DNA of 64,000 nt from Gambelia wislizenii (GCA_030847615.1 JAUMIR010000005.1:173628596-173692595), one strand, 5' to 3'; shown: positions 23,585 to 35,099, numbered from the stretch's first letter. Numbers and translations are program-made. The notes: generated from the letters alone by a model not told the origin.

Positions 23585-24197
23585 ATGTCCGGGAAAGTCG
23601 CCAAGTCAGCAGTTGATAAGACAGCCCGGCTTCAACAACAGCTCCAAAACCTTCTGATGTTAATAGCAGTCCATAGAGTCAGGGGTCCAGAGAGAGCAAA
23701 GAACGAAGAGGCAGTCTGAGGTCAAAGTGTTCCGGCAGGTGGGTCAACAAGTACAGTCCAGGGTCAAGATAATCCGAGGTTTCAAGAAGCAAGGTTCCAA
23801 AAGCCAGGAGAGGCAGAGGCAGAGGCTTTCTCCAGGGATCACAGATAGCCTTTGACAAGGAATCCAGCATCCCCCTCAGCTGCTTATGTTGGCCCCAGCT
23901 CCCACTCACAGCTGCTGGGTGATTAATGAGCGTCTTTCTTTTAGCCTCCAAGAGCGTCGCAGCCCCTCCCTTTCTGCTCTTCTTTGGCTAAAGGTAGGTA
24001 CCTGCTCCTCCCCCTCTTGCTGTTACTCAACTATGTCTCCCAGACTTGGACCCTGTGCTGGGGGAAGGCTAGGCTGCTGAGACCTGGGTTCTTCTGTAGC
24101 TGGCAAAGCAAGGCTAGATTCAGACTCAGCCAGCTTTTCTGCAGCTGGCTCAGCCTCCTCGTCTTCTGATTCCTCAGAGTCCTGGCTGGACATGACA
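23585..24197. mobile_element. Possible solo LTR
   Basis: The segment between ATGTCCGGGAAAG and CTGGACATGACA has complementary ends (CATGTCC/GGACATG). It is flanked by GCTC on both sides (23581-23584 and 24198-24201), which would fit a 4-bp target duplication. It is more GC-rich than its surroundings and has no domain-bearing ORF. The call is inferential; it could also be another kind of repeat. Confidence 0.4.
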
Positions 24198-26414
24198 GCT
24201 CACCATTTCTTTTTCTTTTCTTTTTTTGGACATACAGGTATGCCTCAGTTAATGAAGCAGAAATGTTCCTTGGCATGACTTCTTTAGCAGAAAATTTGGT
24301 ATCAGAGGCAGAAATAACACAGAAAGAATAGGGATATGATCCTACACCACAAAAAGAAAGAGCAGTTCTTCATGTTTCAGCAGACTTTTTATTCAAAACT
24401 AACAACAGGCACATATGGAATGAAACAACTTGGTCAGATAAGCCATGAATAAATGAACAAAAATAATTTGAATCTTTTAGACGTCACTTAGCTTCTTCCA
24501 CAATGTATCCAGAGTTACCCCCCCTCCCGCCGCTTCTGGTTCTCTTAAGATTTCCATTTTGGTGCCCAAATGTATAGATCTATGCTTTTAAAATATCCTG
24601 GGAGAGCTGGTGATGCAGACTTATCTGCTTCTTGCTTTTCTCTGTTTTGCTATACAGATGTGCTTAGTAAGGGATTCTGGAGGCAGCTGCTGTTTACCTT
24701 GCCTGTTGTAGGATGCAGATACAGTAAGATCAGCTGGTATAGAATCATTCCTAGTTCAGGCTTTGTTGTGCTGCGTGCTGCAAGCAGATTCCTACAACTG
24801 AAAGTTTGTGTTTCTCCAGTCCTCTTTCTACATCCTCCCAATGGTAATGCTTCCATCTAGATGGAGGACAAGGAGGAAAAGGCTAGAGCTGGCTGGGCAG
24901 AAAAAGACTTCATTAAAAGGAGCTTCTTTGTAAGAGGTGTTGTTATGCCTGTATAACTGCATCTTGGGTAGAGGACAGCATTATACTTCTTGTCCCCACT
25001 ATCTCCCTCATATGAAGTGTATCCTCCCATGTTGACTACCATACTGGTTCTCCAACAGGTGTCATAAGATCTGGTGATCTGGGAGCATCCCACACATTAA
25101 ATAGCAGATAAATACACACCTGTCTTCCTTGAAAACAGCAGAATGGGATGCATCTGTTAACCACAACCCTACTAGTTGTGATTATAGATATTGTGATTAT
25201 AGAAGGGAAACTATTCACACAAAACAGAGATTTATCTCCTTTCACACCAAAATGGGAGACAGATGGACATTGCAGTGCAAGTATGATGAAGTGCATTCAG
25301 GTGCCCTTTAAAAGTAGGATATGCAAGAGGATGTGTATACCTCAAAATCTCTCTTGCTGTATTTGGGAGAATATGCCTTTGGAAAGTGTCATACATTCAT
25401 CATATCTATTTGTAAATCCCCTTTGGGAGCCTTGAGGAAGAACAGAATCGTGAGTGCAAGCTCATTATGGTCATTACCTCCTTTCATACCAGCTGAGCAC
25501 AAAGAAATCAGCAGCAATACATATAATACTGTGTATATTTCTGTCTCTTTTCTCCCTTGTAGGCCTTTTTAAAAATAAAAATGCAAATGGAGGGACTGTT
25601 TGTTTTTTAAGAACCGGGGAAGAAAGAATTGCTTGGTGCACAGGCTAACTAATTTATTGTGGCATGAGCTTCCATGAAGAACATTCTATTTATCATATTT
25701 CTTCTTTCAGTTCTATTACATCCTAAATAATTCCCACAGATTTCACTGAAAGTTGTTTTCAGATAAACATGCTAGGGATTTCAGAGTATTAAAATATTGG
25801 AATTACATCCGAGATACTCAGGAAAATATAGTAAATGTTCATCACTGATCTGCTGTCATCTACTGGAACAACTAAGGTTCAGCAACTCTAGTCTAGCCAT
25901 GGGCGTGTTGCACAGACAAAACACAGCCATGACAGGAACTGGAAATGGCACTTCTGGGTCATGTGGCACCAGGAGTGATGCTTTGGACTATGAGTCATGT
26001 ACTGCAGCATTTGACAATGTGTAGCTCAGGAAACTGGATTGACAGATACAGTTCTAGGGCATGCATTTAATGTCCAGTAGTATGGTATAGGATAGGAGGT
26101 GAGCATGATTTGGCCCTGCCAAAAGGGAAAGAAAAAGCATTTGAGGATTATTCCTAGAGCCAGTCATTCTGCTGTATTTTCAAAAGGGGGAGGGGCTTGT
26201 AGTCAGAAGCTTTGAAATGAGCCACAAAGTTTATGAATTAATAATTGTTTTTCTGAGTGAATATTGGGAGAGATTATCAGTAGTAGGATTTTGAAGAATA
26301 GTAGGACCATATATTAGGTAGAATATTATTAAACTATTGCTTTAGATGAAGTAAGATAAGTGGATAACCATAACCATTAGCTGGAAGGTTGGAAGTCATT
26401 TGTTATTTCCCCTT
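24198..26414. other. Intergenic, no gene seen
   Basis: No supported gene. CAGGTATGCCTCAGTTAATG near 24235 resembles a Tigger-type terminus (CAGGCATACCTC-like), but the other end was not found. Remaining ORFs are short and featureless. Confidence 0.45.
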
Positions 26415-27035
26415 TTTGTTTAGTTATTCTCCTTTATGTGTCTGAAACATGGGTCACCTATCGCCACCACTTACGACTCCTTGAACGCTTTCATCAGCAC
26501 TGTTTATGCACAATCCTAAATATACACTGGACTGACTATGTGACAAATGTTGCTGTCCTTGAGCAAGCAGGGATCACCTGCATTGAGCCCATGATATTGA
26601 GAACACAGCTGCGCTGGGCAGGGCACATTTCTAGGATGGAGGACCATCGCCTCCCCAAAATAGTACTCAACGGTGAACTTGCCACAGGTCAGCGTAAGAG
26701 GGGCGCTTCAAAAAAGCGATACAAGGACTCCCTGAAACAACATCTCAGGCTCGGCCAAATTGATCACCAACAATGGTCCGCCCTGGCTTCACATCGGGAG
26801 GCATGGAGACGCACTATCCACAATGCTGCAGCTTTATTTGAGAACTGACGTCGAACAAGTCATGAAGAGAAATGACAACACAGAAAGAATCACAACCCGG
26901 AAACATCACCCAAGGAAACCTACTGCTGTGCTTTCTGCAACTGGACTTGTCTATCTCAGATTGGCCTTTTTAGTCATCAGCATGCTTGCAGTAAGCGCGG
27001 GATGAGTCCTTCCTGAATCTTCATTTGCGAAGAAA
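26415..27035 (+). mobile_element. LINE 3' end (copy B), RT C-terminal domain
   Basis: ORF 26438-26848 encodes SETWVTYRHHLRLLERFHQ, VLEQAGITCIEPMILRTQ, LRWAGHISRMEDHRLPKIV and RGASKKRYKDSLKQHL, the same family as copies A and C. A TGA codon after FEN (CGA decayed, or a local change) and a further TGA shortly after end the frame before the zinc finger. The 3' tail becomes a (GTAGTTTT)-like repeat near 27050. The copy is 5' truncated near 26,415. Confidence 0.8.
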
Positions 27036-27111
27036 AGACAGAGGTAGTTTTGTAGTGGTAGTTTTAGTAGTTTTAGTTTAGGTCAAACAGTAGTTTTACT
27101 TTAGGCCAAAT

Positions 27112-27319
27112 CTACATTTCACAAACAATCCAGTTTGTAACTGGGTTATTTGCCATGGCTCCTTCCTATGGAATCCTGGGAATTGTAGTTTTACAAGGTC
27201 TTTAGCCTTCTCTGCCAAAGAGTGTTTGTGGCTTAGGATTCCCAGGTTTCTGTAGGAAGGAGCTATGGCAAATAACCCAGTTTCAGACTGGATTATTTGT
27301 GTAGTGTGGAGTTAGCCTA
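27112..27319. mobile_element. Fold-back MITE, 'GGAATCCTGGGA' family
   Basis: Inverted arms: AATCCAGTTTGTAACTGGGTTATTTGCCATGGCTCCTTCC on the left pairs with the segment ending GGAAGGAGCTATGGCAAATAACCCAG..GGATTATTTGTGTAG on the right. Outer ends AGGCCAAATCTACA / GTGGAGTTAGCCT are eroded. Related elements are at 35.8, 40.3, 45.0 and 47.6 kb. Confidence 0.7.
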
Positions 27320-27486
27320 GATAGTTTGAATTTGTATTTTCTTTTTGTTGTAGTTTTTCCTTATATGTTGTTTTATATTATAAAAACTTTTTGTGTTAAT
27401 AAAGAAATGATCCTGAAGTGGAAATCTTAGTATGAATATACTGTCCCAGTATTCTGTTATTTACTCACATGTAAATGCCCTGCAAA

Positions 27487-27716
27487 GAATGATGTAGTGA
27501 AGTGGTTGGAGTGTTGGACTAAAACTCTAGGAGGCCACTGTCTGAATCCCCACTCAGCCATGGAAAACCACTGGGTTACATTGGCCATGTCATGCTCTTT
27601 CAGCTTTAGAGGGAGGCAGTGGAAAATCTTCTGTGAATAAATCTTGCCAAGAAAAACCTGTAATACGGGGTTGCCATAAGTCGGAGTTGACTTGAAGGCA
27701 CATAATACCAACAACG
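27487..27716 (+). mobile_element. tRNA-derived SINE, (ACA)n-tail type
   Basis: GATGTAGTGAAGTGGTTGGAGTGTTGGACTA head, AATCCCCACTCAGCCATGG, CTGTGAATAAATCTTGCCAA, GGGTTGCCATAAGTCGGAG and tail GAAGGCACATAATACCAACAAC. Near full length. Confidence 0.88.
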
Positions 27717-28284
27717 AATTCCCTTCAAGGGGATTTCCCCTTCAGTATCACCTTCAGCAATGAGTCCAGTAAGCAAATGATATTACCATTTGCCAGTTGG
27801 GTATTTGTACTGTGAAATGGAAGCTTCAGTTGCCTAGGTTCCCCACATCTATTCCAGTCAATAAAACAATCTGGTACGTCTCTCTCCTATTGACAACCAT
27901 TCAGCACCAGTAAGTGGTGAAGCTTGAGCTAGCCACAGCATAGGATACCCAGGCCACTTAAACTTACTTTTAAAAAGTAATTAATTGCTGTTAGAGTTCC
28001 AAGGGTCAGAAAGTATTTAGTGACCAATGTAGTTACTATGTTTAAAAAGTAATTATGTTACTTTCTGCTTCTTAAAAGTAACTGAAATACTTCCAGTATT
28101 TTTGCTTTGCTACTAGTTTTTAAAAGTCTGAATGTTTTTCATTCAGCATCATGAAGCACAACATGAAACAGCACCTGAACCATGTGAAACTCCTCCTCCA
28201 GCATTTAGTGAGGCCACACTCCTGAAACTAAAAAGTTACCATTAAATTTCAAAAGAAATATTATCCTTAGTTAAAATGTAATCA

Positions 28285-28521
28285 TGTGTGCATGTTATGT
28301 GCCTTAAAGTTGCCTGTCGACTTATGGAGACCCCATGAACTTCTAACGGCTTTTTTAGGCAAGGAATAGGCAAGGTGGTTTTGTTGGTTCCTTCCTCTGA
28401 AATATTGCCTGAAGCACCTGGTATTTTTTGGCAGTCTACCATTCAAGTACTAAACCAGGGCTAACCCTGCTTAGCTTCCAAAAGATCAGGCAGGATCTGG
28501 TGCCTTTACGGTGTTTAGGCT
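28285..28521 (-). mobile_element. 5S-rRNA-derived SINE
   Basis: The right part (about 28405-28521) is the reverse complement of a diverged 5S rRNA: AGTACTAAACCAGGGCTAACCCTGCTTAGCTTCCAAAAGATCAG matches the 5S A-box/IE/C-box region. To its left are the SINE body (TTCCTTCCTCTGAAATATTGCC, GTCGACTTATGGAGACCCCATGAA) and the tail. The 5S head carries the internal promoter, so transcription runs on the minus strand. It fits the 5S-Sauria-type SINE described from reptiles; the name is from memory. Confidence 0.82.
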
Positions 28522-28816
28522 TACAAAAAATGTAATCATAATGTGATGTAATTATTTCTTTGCTATCAGAATGGATTTCGCAGTAACTAGTTATTTGTAA
28601 TGAGGTACATCCACACTGTGAGAATACCATATCCATATCCATTATGTGGCCCCTAATTTGCCAGCAGTTTGGAGCAGGAGTGAACACAAGGCATCCTTAA
28701 CAGTATCCAGCTGGGATCCTGTTTGTTAGTCCTAACTCAGTCAATCCCATCAATTCAATGAAATATTCTCTAGTTAGGAGTAAGAATAGGATTTCGGCCC
28801 ATGATCATTATGTTAA

Positions 28817-29389
28817 GGACTTTATCAGATGCAGCAAATACTGCATTATAACAATTCCTAATGAACGTGAAAGGGCACACATATCAGGCAATGACGTCCT
28901 TTCACAATTTTGCGTGGTCAAAAAGCTGTTCTTTTTTATTGATGGGCCAAGCCGTCAATAGATCTCCCGTGGCACTTTTTTGCTGGTATTGCCAGCATTT
29001 AAATCTCACGCCATTGTCCTCTTATGATTTCAGCATCATGCCAAAACACTTCTGGGTAAGAACGTGAAAGCCAGGTAGGAGACGTTCTTTTTTTGAACCT
29101 CCCCAGTTCACTTCTAAGTTTTAAAGTGTGTTTCTGTGCTTGTGTGTACATTTTCTGTCTTTGTTTTGCTGTATTTTAAAAAGTACTGCGCTTGCATCTT
29201 CTCACGAGAATCACTGAGATCATGAGTGCGGAAGTGAACAGAGCTCCGTTTGCATTCCGTTGATGCTGGGGGTGCTTATTGACACTGTTGAAGGTAGGTC
29301 TGAAAGAAAGGGTTATGTTGCTGGGACAAGCATGCTGTTAGCTTTTGGTGGGACAGAAATGTTTTTGTATATTTAGTCTGATAAAGTCC
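28817..29389. mobile_element. Harbinger-like element (copy d)
   Basis: A 573-bp element begins GGACTTTATCAGATGCAGC and ends AGTCTGATAAAGTCC, flanked by TAA on both sides (28814-28816 and 29390-29392). Its interior (GATGGGCCAAGCCGTCAAT, TTTTTTGCTGG..ATTGCCAGCAT, GGAAGTGAACAGAGCTC) is homologous to copy g at 61578-62140. No transposase ORF is visible. Confidence 0.85.
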
Positions 29390-29555
29390 TAAAAAGAAAA
29401 GCAATAAATGGAGAAAAATGTGACACAGCTGTACAGCGAACAATAGCTGTAGAAGGAAAACAAAGAAAAAATATCAATGTGATTTGAGAGAATACAACGT
29501 ACTAAAAAAACAAAAAAACAAAACAAAACAAAAAAAACAAAAAACCACCTTAGGC

Positions 29556-29924
29556 CAGTGGTTCTTAACCTGTGGTCCACAAATCCCCAGGCGGCTGTGA
29601 AGTCCTGACAGAGGGTCCGCAATGGCTTGAAGGCTGCTCGACCCACATGACAAGAGCCAAGAGAAAGGCTTGCTGGCTTGGACTGCGCATTGCTCTTGAA
29701 TTCACTCCAGCCACAAATTTGCACCAAGAAGCTGGAGAAAAGTCTTCCCTCCCACCCACCCCCAGTACCTCTGAGGGAAGGGTTAATGGATGGTGTAACT
29801 GTATTATTGTTGTTGTTGTTGTTGTTGTTAGGTTTTTAAATCTTGAGTTAAGTCTTAGGGGGGGAGCAACAAAAGATATTGAAAGGAAGTCCCTGATAAA
29901 GAAAAGGTTAAGAGCCATTCATTG
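29556..29924. mobile_element. hAT-Charlie-like non-autonomous transposon
   Basis: A 369-bp element begins CAGTGGTTCTTAACC, the Charlie-type hAT terminus, and ends GGTTAAGAGCCATTCATTG. It is bounded by a perfect 8-bp direct repeat CCTTAGGC at 29548-29555 and 29925-29932, the target-site duplication length of hAT. A (TTG)n run lies inside (about 29804-29829). No transposase ORF. Confidence 0.92.
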
Positions 29925-30059
29925 CCTTAGGCTTTGTTGAAATATTATGACGGGGCTGTCTTTTCAAGGGTATTCAAGGAGATGCCTTCACGTTTAAAAA
30001 CCGTGGTGGGTGTGGTGGAGCCCTAGCTACAGAGTCCCTCTTCCATGGAATCCCAATGG

Positions 30060-30255
30060 GTTTTTTAAAAAATATTTTTTTATTAACTATAACCCAATAT
30101 TCATATAAACAATCACAGTATACATTTCCCTCATTTTCCACAATAAAAACAACCGTAAGTCCTCCTATCCACCTATTTCATAATATAAAATTAAAAGACT
30201 TCCACGCCAAGAAATCCCAGTTTGGTATAACTGTATTATTTTACAACCCTTGTAT
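30060..30255 (-). mobile_element. Possible LINE 3' UTR (poly-A tail, reverse)
   Basis: The segment starts, in plus sense, with T-rich TTTTTTAAAAAATATTTTTTTATT, which in reverse is an AATAAAA..poly-A end. It is followed by low-complexity AT-rich sequence resembling the 3' UTR of an L1-type element. There is no coding part, so the assignment is weak. Confidence 0.35.
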
Positions 30256-30507
30256 CTTTTGAACTACGAATCTCAGCGGGTTTGTTTTGTTTTGGAGAAG
30301 GTTGGCCTTGGAAGAAGGCTTCGCTTCACCAGCTCGTGAGGGGGTGAAGGAGAGAAAAAGAGGCGGGAGGGGAGTCAAACAAAATGCCAGGTTTGGGGCT
30401 TCAGCCCTTCACACCAAGCATTCCACCCCGGGCTGGCTGGCTGCTTCTCCCGCCTTGCCCTAGACTCCAGCGGGAGATGCTGCCTTCTGGGCGCCTGTCA
30501 AAGCAAA

Positions 30508-30542
30508 ATGAATGAATGAATAAATAAATAAATGGGGGGGGG
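30508..30542. repeat. (GAAT)n/(AAAT)n then poly-G
   Basis: ATGAATGAATGAATAAATAAATAAAT followed by a nine-base G run, at the upstream edge of the GPR37 CpG-rich region. Confidence 0.9.
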
Positions 30543-30599
30543 CTTGGGGTTTCTGTTCCTGCTCTGAGAAAGCCACCAGGGCTCCCGCACACCCACCCA

Positions 30600-31720
30600 G
30601 CTTCCACCCTCCGCCGCTCCAGAACTGGGGCAAGCGCAGGTTCGGCGCCGTGGCTGAGCCCCTGGAGAGCGGCGCCTGCGCAACGGAGACGCCTCGAGTC
30701 TCCCTTTCTCTCTTTTTCCCCGCCTCTCCTTTTCCCTCCTTCTTACTCCGAGCCGCCACAAAGCGCCGGTGGACGTTGCGTGAGGGGGGCTTTTCGTGCG
30801 AAGCGGAAAAGCCGCGCCGGGGAAGGCGTTCGCCAACGTCTGGAGAGAGAAAGGAAAGAGCAAGGAGGAGAGGAAGACGAGGAAGGGGCGCGGGGGGTGT
30901 GTGGAAAGGGAGCCAGCCCCCTGCCTGCCTACCTGCCTACCTACCTTGCCAGCCTCGTCGGGGAACAACAGCAGCAGCCCCCTTTCGCTGGCTTTTCTCG
31001 CTCTCCTCTTCCCTCTCCGCCTGCCTTCCTGACGGGGCTGCCTCCTTCCACCGAGGCGGTGTTTTTCGCGTCCGCCTGTCTGTCTATCTCTCTGGCCAAG
31101 GGGGGAAATTAAAAATAAAAAATAAAGAGGGAGCAACACGTTGTTGGCGGGGGTCCCTCTCCTGTCTGTCGCGGCTGCTGCCACCCAAGTTGCGACGGGG
31201 GACTGGAAACAACTTTGGCGAGCTAAACCGAGCGGCGGGTGTGAGGCGGGAAAGGAGCTCTCCTGACAAAAAGAAAGAAAGCATGAAAGGAGGGAGGGGA
31301 GGAAATATCCGGCGGATTCTTCACTCATTTATTCCGCTTTGCCATTTACTGGCCACCCCCTGGCTCCCGCAAGCTCCGTTTGGGTGGTTTTGATTGTATT
31401 TGTGAAGAGGAGGGGAGGAGAAACAACACCGCACCGGTCGCCTCCGTGGCACGCTCGTAGGGAGCCCGCTTTTGCCGCGAAGTGCTGGAAAGGGGAGCAA
31501 CGCCGTTTCTTTTCTTCCCCCCCCCTCTCTTTTTGTGCCAATCCGGAGCAGGGAGGTGATTCCTCCCCCCCAGACGGAGCATTGCCTGCTGATGGATGGT
31601 GGGCAACCTGGCGAGGAGGCTAGGCGGGCGAGTGGGTCCAAGCCCCTCCGTTGCCACTCGCTACCTTCGTTCCCCAGAGTCCGGGTGGATGTAACTTTTC
31701 AAGGTCTGCCCAGAGAGGCT
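30600..31720 (+). promoter_or_regulatory. GPR37: CpG-rich promoter / 5' UTR of GPR37
   Basis: This stretch is strikingly GC- and CpG-rich compared with the AT-rich flanks (for example GAGCGGCGCCTGCGCAACGG, GCGAGCTAAACCGAGCGGCGGG). It contains GGGCGG/GGCGGG-type GC boxes near 30360, 30890, 31235 and 31620. It lies 0.35-1.5 kb upstream of the GPR37 start codon, as expected for a TATA-less CpG-island promoter. Long open frames on both strands here arise from stop-poor GC composition. The exact transcription start cannot be seen. Confidence 0.75.
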
Positions 31721-31807
31721 GAATTGGCTGTGGGACGGGGCGAAAAAAAACACCAAGCCCCTCAACTGGATAAGGAGTTTTCTTCATTTCTTTCTTTTTT
31801 CCTAAAC

Positions 31808-31885
31808 ATGAGATTGGATTCTTTTTCTTCTTTTTCCAAGTCATGGAGGCAATGGCTTCAGCAAAGGATAATGAGACGAACCTGA
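31808..31885 (+). promoter_or_regulatory. uORF 1 in GPR37 leader (25 codons)
   Basis: ATG with A at -3 (AAACATGA), 25 codons and a TGA, wholly upstream of the GPR37 ATG. It overlaps uORF 2 in another frame. If it is in the mature leader it could reduce translation of the main ORF. Transcript extent is inferred. Confidence 0.4.
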
Positions 31886-31920
31886 AGCCTCTTGGGGAAA
31901 TGGACTGTATCATTTATTAA
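31843..31920 (+). promoter_or_regulatory. uORF 2 in GPR37 leader (25 codons, strong context)
   Basis: ATG in GTCATGG context, with G at -3 and G at +4 (a strong vertebrate initiation context). It encodes 25 residues starting MEAMASAKDNETNLK and ends at TAA 31918-31920, 150 nt before the GPR37 start. This is the best-placed uORF of the leader. Confidence 0.5.
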
Positions 31921-31972
31921 TAACCACCGAGGTCACTTCTTACTTTTCTTCAACCTCAGAAGAGGTCATCTT

Positions 31973-32029
31973 ATGGGTGACATGTTTGTACCGGGCAACC
32001 TCATCCGCTTGGGCCACTGCTGTAAATAA
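31973..32029 (+). promoter_or_regulatory. uORF 3 in GPR37 leader (18 codons)
   Basis: ATGGGTGACATG start (weak -3 base C, G at +4), 18 codons, TAA at 32027-32029. It ends 41 nt before the GPR37 ATG, close enough to limit re-initiation. Confidence 0.4.
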
Positions 32030-32070
32030 AGAAGCGTCTGAGAAAGCATCACGGATCTTCTCCCTGAACC

Positions 32071-33102
32071 ATGCGTCTCCTCAAGACACGTTTTTGCTTG
32101 GCTTGGCTTCTGGGCAGCCTTTCTTCATTTGCCCTGGCAGCACTGCCCCAGGCGCCATTCCAAGGAGGTGGCCATCATGGTGGCAGAAAGGGCAGGGAGT
32201 GCGGATCGTGGTGCCGGGCCGCTCCTCCACTCTTGCAGCAAGGAGCACCCAGTCAAAAAGTTGTCTGGACGGTGGGAAGGTTGGGAAGCACTGCTCAGAC
32301 TTCCTCTCAAATTGGGTGGTCCAAGCCTGCTACAGCTCAAACTCTGCGGGCCTGGGCTCCATTGAAGGATTATGATAGTGCCAAGGATTGGAGTACTGTT
32401 CCAATTGCCCATGATGGAAAAGCAATACTGAAGTCTGTTGGCCCTTTGGGAGACCATGGCCAGAGTCATGTGAATGAAGACACTTTTGTAGCCTTGGAAG
32501 CTAGGAGACACTTTGATCTTCCTAAGGCAGAAGCACAGGAAACAGAAAACAAGTGGCATAGGGCAGGGACTAGCCCCAAGAGGCATGCTAGAATTAAGCG
32601 GGATGTCACTGAGCTCCAGGACCAAGGTGGAGTAGGGAAAGCCAAGGCTTTCAAGAATAGCCGCCCTGTGAGAAACATTACTAACTCCACAGACAGCCAA
32701 AGAACTCATGTGGTAGAGAATGCTCTCCCACAGGCATTGCCCTTTAATGGCTCCACGGTTCGTGCAGGGGAGAGAGATGCTGGTGCCCTACGGAATGGGA
32801 CATTCCGACCAGCCCGGGTCAAGAATCCTTTCTACCCATTGACAGAAGAGTCATATGGTGCCTATGCAGTCATGTGCCTGTCAATAGTGATCTTTGGCAT
32901 TGGGATTATGGGCAATATGGCTGTGATGTGCATTGTGTGTCACAACTACTACATGAGGAGCATCTCCAACTCCCTGCTGGCCAACCTAGCCTTTTGGGAT
33001 TTCATCATCATTTTCTTCTGCTTGCCACTGGTGATCTTTCAAGAACTCACCAAAAAGTGGCTGCTGGATGATTTTTCCTGCAAAATTGTACCGTACATTG
33101 AG
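32071..33102 (+). CDS. GPR37: GPR37, coding exon 1 (residues 1-344)
   Basis: First coding exon of prosaposin/Parkin-associated orphan receptor GPR37, a class A, endothelin-receptor-like GPCR of the plasma membrane, known mainly from oligodendrocytes and neurons. The ATG has A at -3 and an in-frame TGA two codons upstream. Residues 1-23 ([20 protein letters not shown]) form a signal peptide. A long, poorly conserved extracellular domain follows to about 262, with N-glycosylation sequons at N202, N205, N226 and N242 and a furin-type site RIKR at 174-177. The mammalian ectodomain is known to be shed by proteases. TM1 is about 264-290 with GN at 281-282, TM2 about 300-324 with LANLAFWD (D310), then Cys337 before TM3. 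The exon ends GAG at 33100-33102, followed by donor GTAAGC (phase 0). The residue total of 616 is close to human GPR37 (613). The more compact paralogue GPR37L1 is excluded by the long N-terminus and the C-terminal tail in exon 2. Confidence 0.97.
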
Positions 33103-35099
33103 GTAAGCCAAATGAACATAGACATAGCCCTTGATATTAGCTTTCATGTGCTGGGATCATGGTCCTATTGCTTTCTTAATTAAAAAAAAAACCTTAATAT
33201 GTTTTGCTGATAGCTTTTTAAGTATTCATTGTTGTTCCTTTCCTAGTGAAGAAGTTTGGACTATCCAGTTAACTTCCATTTGCTATGCTTCATTTCAGCT
33301 TCCTCCCAAACCATGTCCGTGGTTTAAAAAAAATCATGCTCATTTCAAGATGTGCAATATTACAGAATTTTTAAAAAGCATCTGGTGGAACATAAAGTAG
33401 ACATAATTGATTCTCACAGCTCTGAGTGGTTCAACTCGAATACTTGCATTTTAAGTTTTGTCTTCTTGACTTCAGTAAGACTAGTACTCTGATTGCAAAT
33501 CCATCAATATAAATCAATTGAAATAGTTAGGATTTACTTTCATATATTGGGTCAGATCCACAGATACTCATGGAGGTGAGTTTTCTGTTCTGTATGCACA
33601 AGCCCACCATACTGCATTCAGAAATAATGGATGACTGTGTCAGTGTGTGATTAATAATTTTTGGTCAAGAGCAGTAGGGGTTCAAGTTTGTGATTCTCTC
33701 CATAGTTTTTTATTTCAAAGCTGATTTGAAATTATTTCAATAGCTCCTACATGAAAGTAAGTTTCCTTGAAAACAGTAAAACTTATTTCCAACTTCTGAA
33801 TTCTGCTTCTGGAAAGCATCAAACTGGCTTAAACCCAAGTATTCTCTTTTAATTGGTAGACCAGGCTATCATAAGAAATCATGATTAAGATAATGAAAAC
33901 TCATTTTTCTGTACTTGGACATACTGTATTGTGAAGTCACACATAGAAGGAGGGGGGCTTCTATATTACTCTTGCTGTTAAAAAAAAAAGAAAAGAAATA
34001 TATGTCTCTTTTTTCATTCCAGAATTGAAAGATGGTAGAGTAAAGGATATGGTTTGATAGTTTGAAAACCATAGAAGTGATCAATGTATCATTAATGTAG
34101 CTGATAATTTCCAAATCCCATACTTAAAAAACAAATCTTTAAGTGCCTCAGGTTTCCTTTAAATCTAGCTTGTCAAGAGCACCAATATCCTGTCAGTCAA
34201 GCTTTGAGCCAGCTGGCCAGAATCTTGCCAGTGTTCAGGTTGTCAGTTTTATTTATTTACTGGGAAAAATCAAAAGCTAAAGCTCCTATGGAGTAATTTT
34301 GGCAGGCAGTACCATTTTGCTTGTATAACAATATGCTCTCTATCATTCATTTAAGTAACGGAAGAAGAATAAGTGAGGGGGAACAAAATTTCTCCTTATT
34401 CCATGTGAAGGATATTCTGTTTATTAGGTAGGAAACAATTCATTGGATTCCATTGAAATTACATTTGCTCCAGAGGTTGCACTGGCAGTCATTGTAACTT
34501 CTAGGATGGAATTTCTGAAAATGGAAAATGGGTGTGAACTTCTCCTCTCAGTTCTCTTGTAGAAGAAGGTGCACTGCCATACAAATACAGTAAATCACTT
34601 TCATTTGTGTCATTTAAATGCTCTCCTTTAGGGTATGATCTTCAGCTGTGGGACTTCCTATAAAACACAGCTGTGCTGGATAAATGTATTATTTTTCACC
34701 AAAAAAACAAAACAGAACTTTAGGTTTCTACTTGACTGACAATGCTGCCATTAAAGTGCCAATTGTGCCAAGATCTGGGTGCTTAGAATTCTCTTTGACT
34801 TACCACAGGCATGAGTGACAAGTCACCCTCATGTTGTTGCTGAATTGCAACTCCCATCAATATTTGTAATTGGCTATGCAGGCTTAAACCTTCAAAAGTT
34901 GCCCACCCCTAACTCTCAAGGGGTTGGTCTTATTGAAAGGTACATTTGTGATACACAGAATATGCAAAAGAGCCCTTCTGAGTCTAACCAAGGGCTCACC
35001 TAGTCTACCCTGCTGTTTCCAACAGTGTCCAGCCAGTTGCCTCTGGAAAAAAGTGCAAAGAGAACATGAAACAAATTTCCCTGACCTGGCATCTCATGT

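Noticed and set aside
28405..28521. A 5S rRNA gene on the minus strand (also at 47.9 and 42.3 kb)
   Set aside because: The 5S-like part is diverged and fused to a SINE body and tail, so these are 5S-derived SINEs, not functional 5S genes.
30498..31393. Long ORFs on both strands (276 aa minus, 247 aa plus) upstream of GPR37
   Set aside because: They lie in the CpG-rich promoter where stop codons are rare, overlap each other in opposite directions, are low-complexity (Arg/Pro/Ser-rich) and have no domain.
31977..32375. A 132-aa plus-strand ORF overlapping the GPR37 start
   Set aside because: It begins at GTG, not ATG, is in another frame and has no recognisable features.
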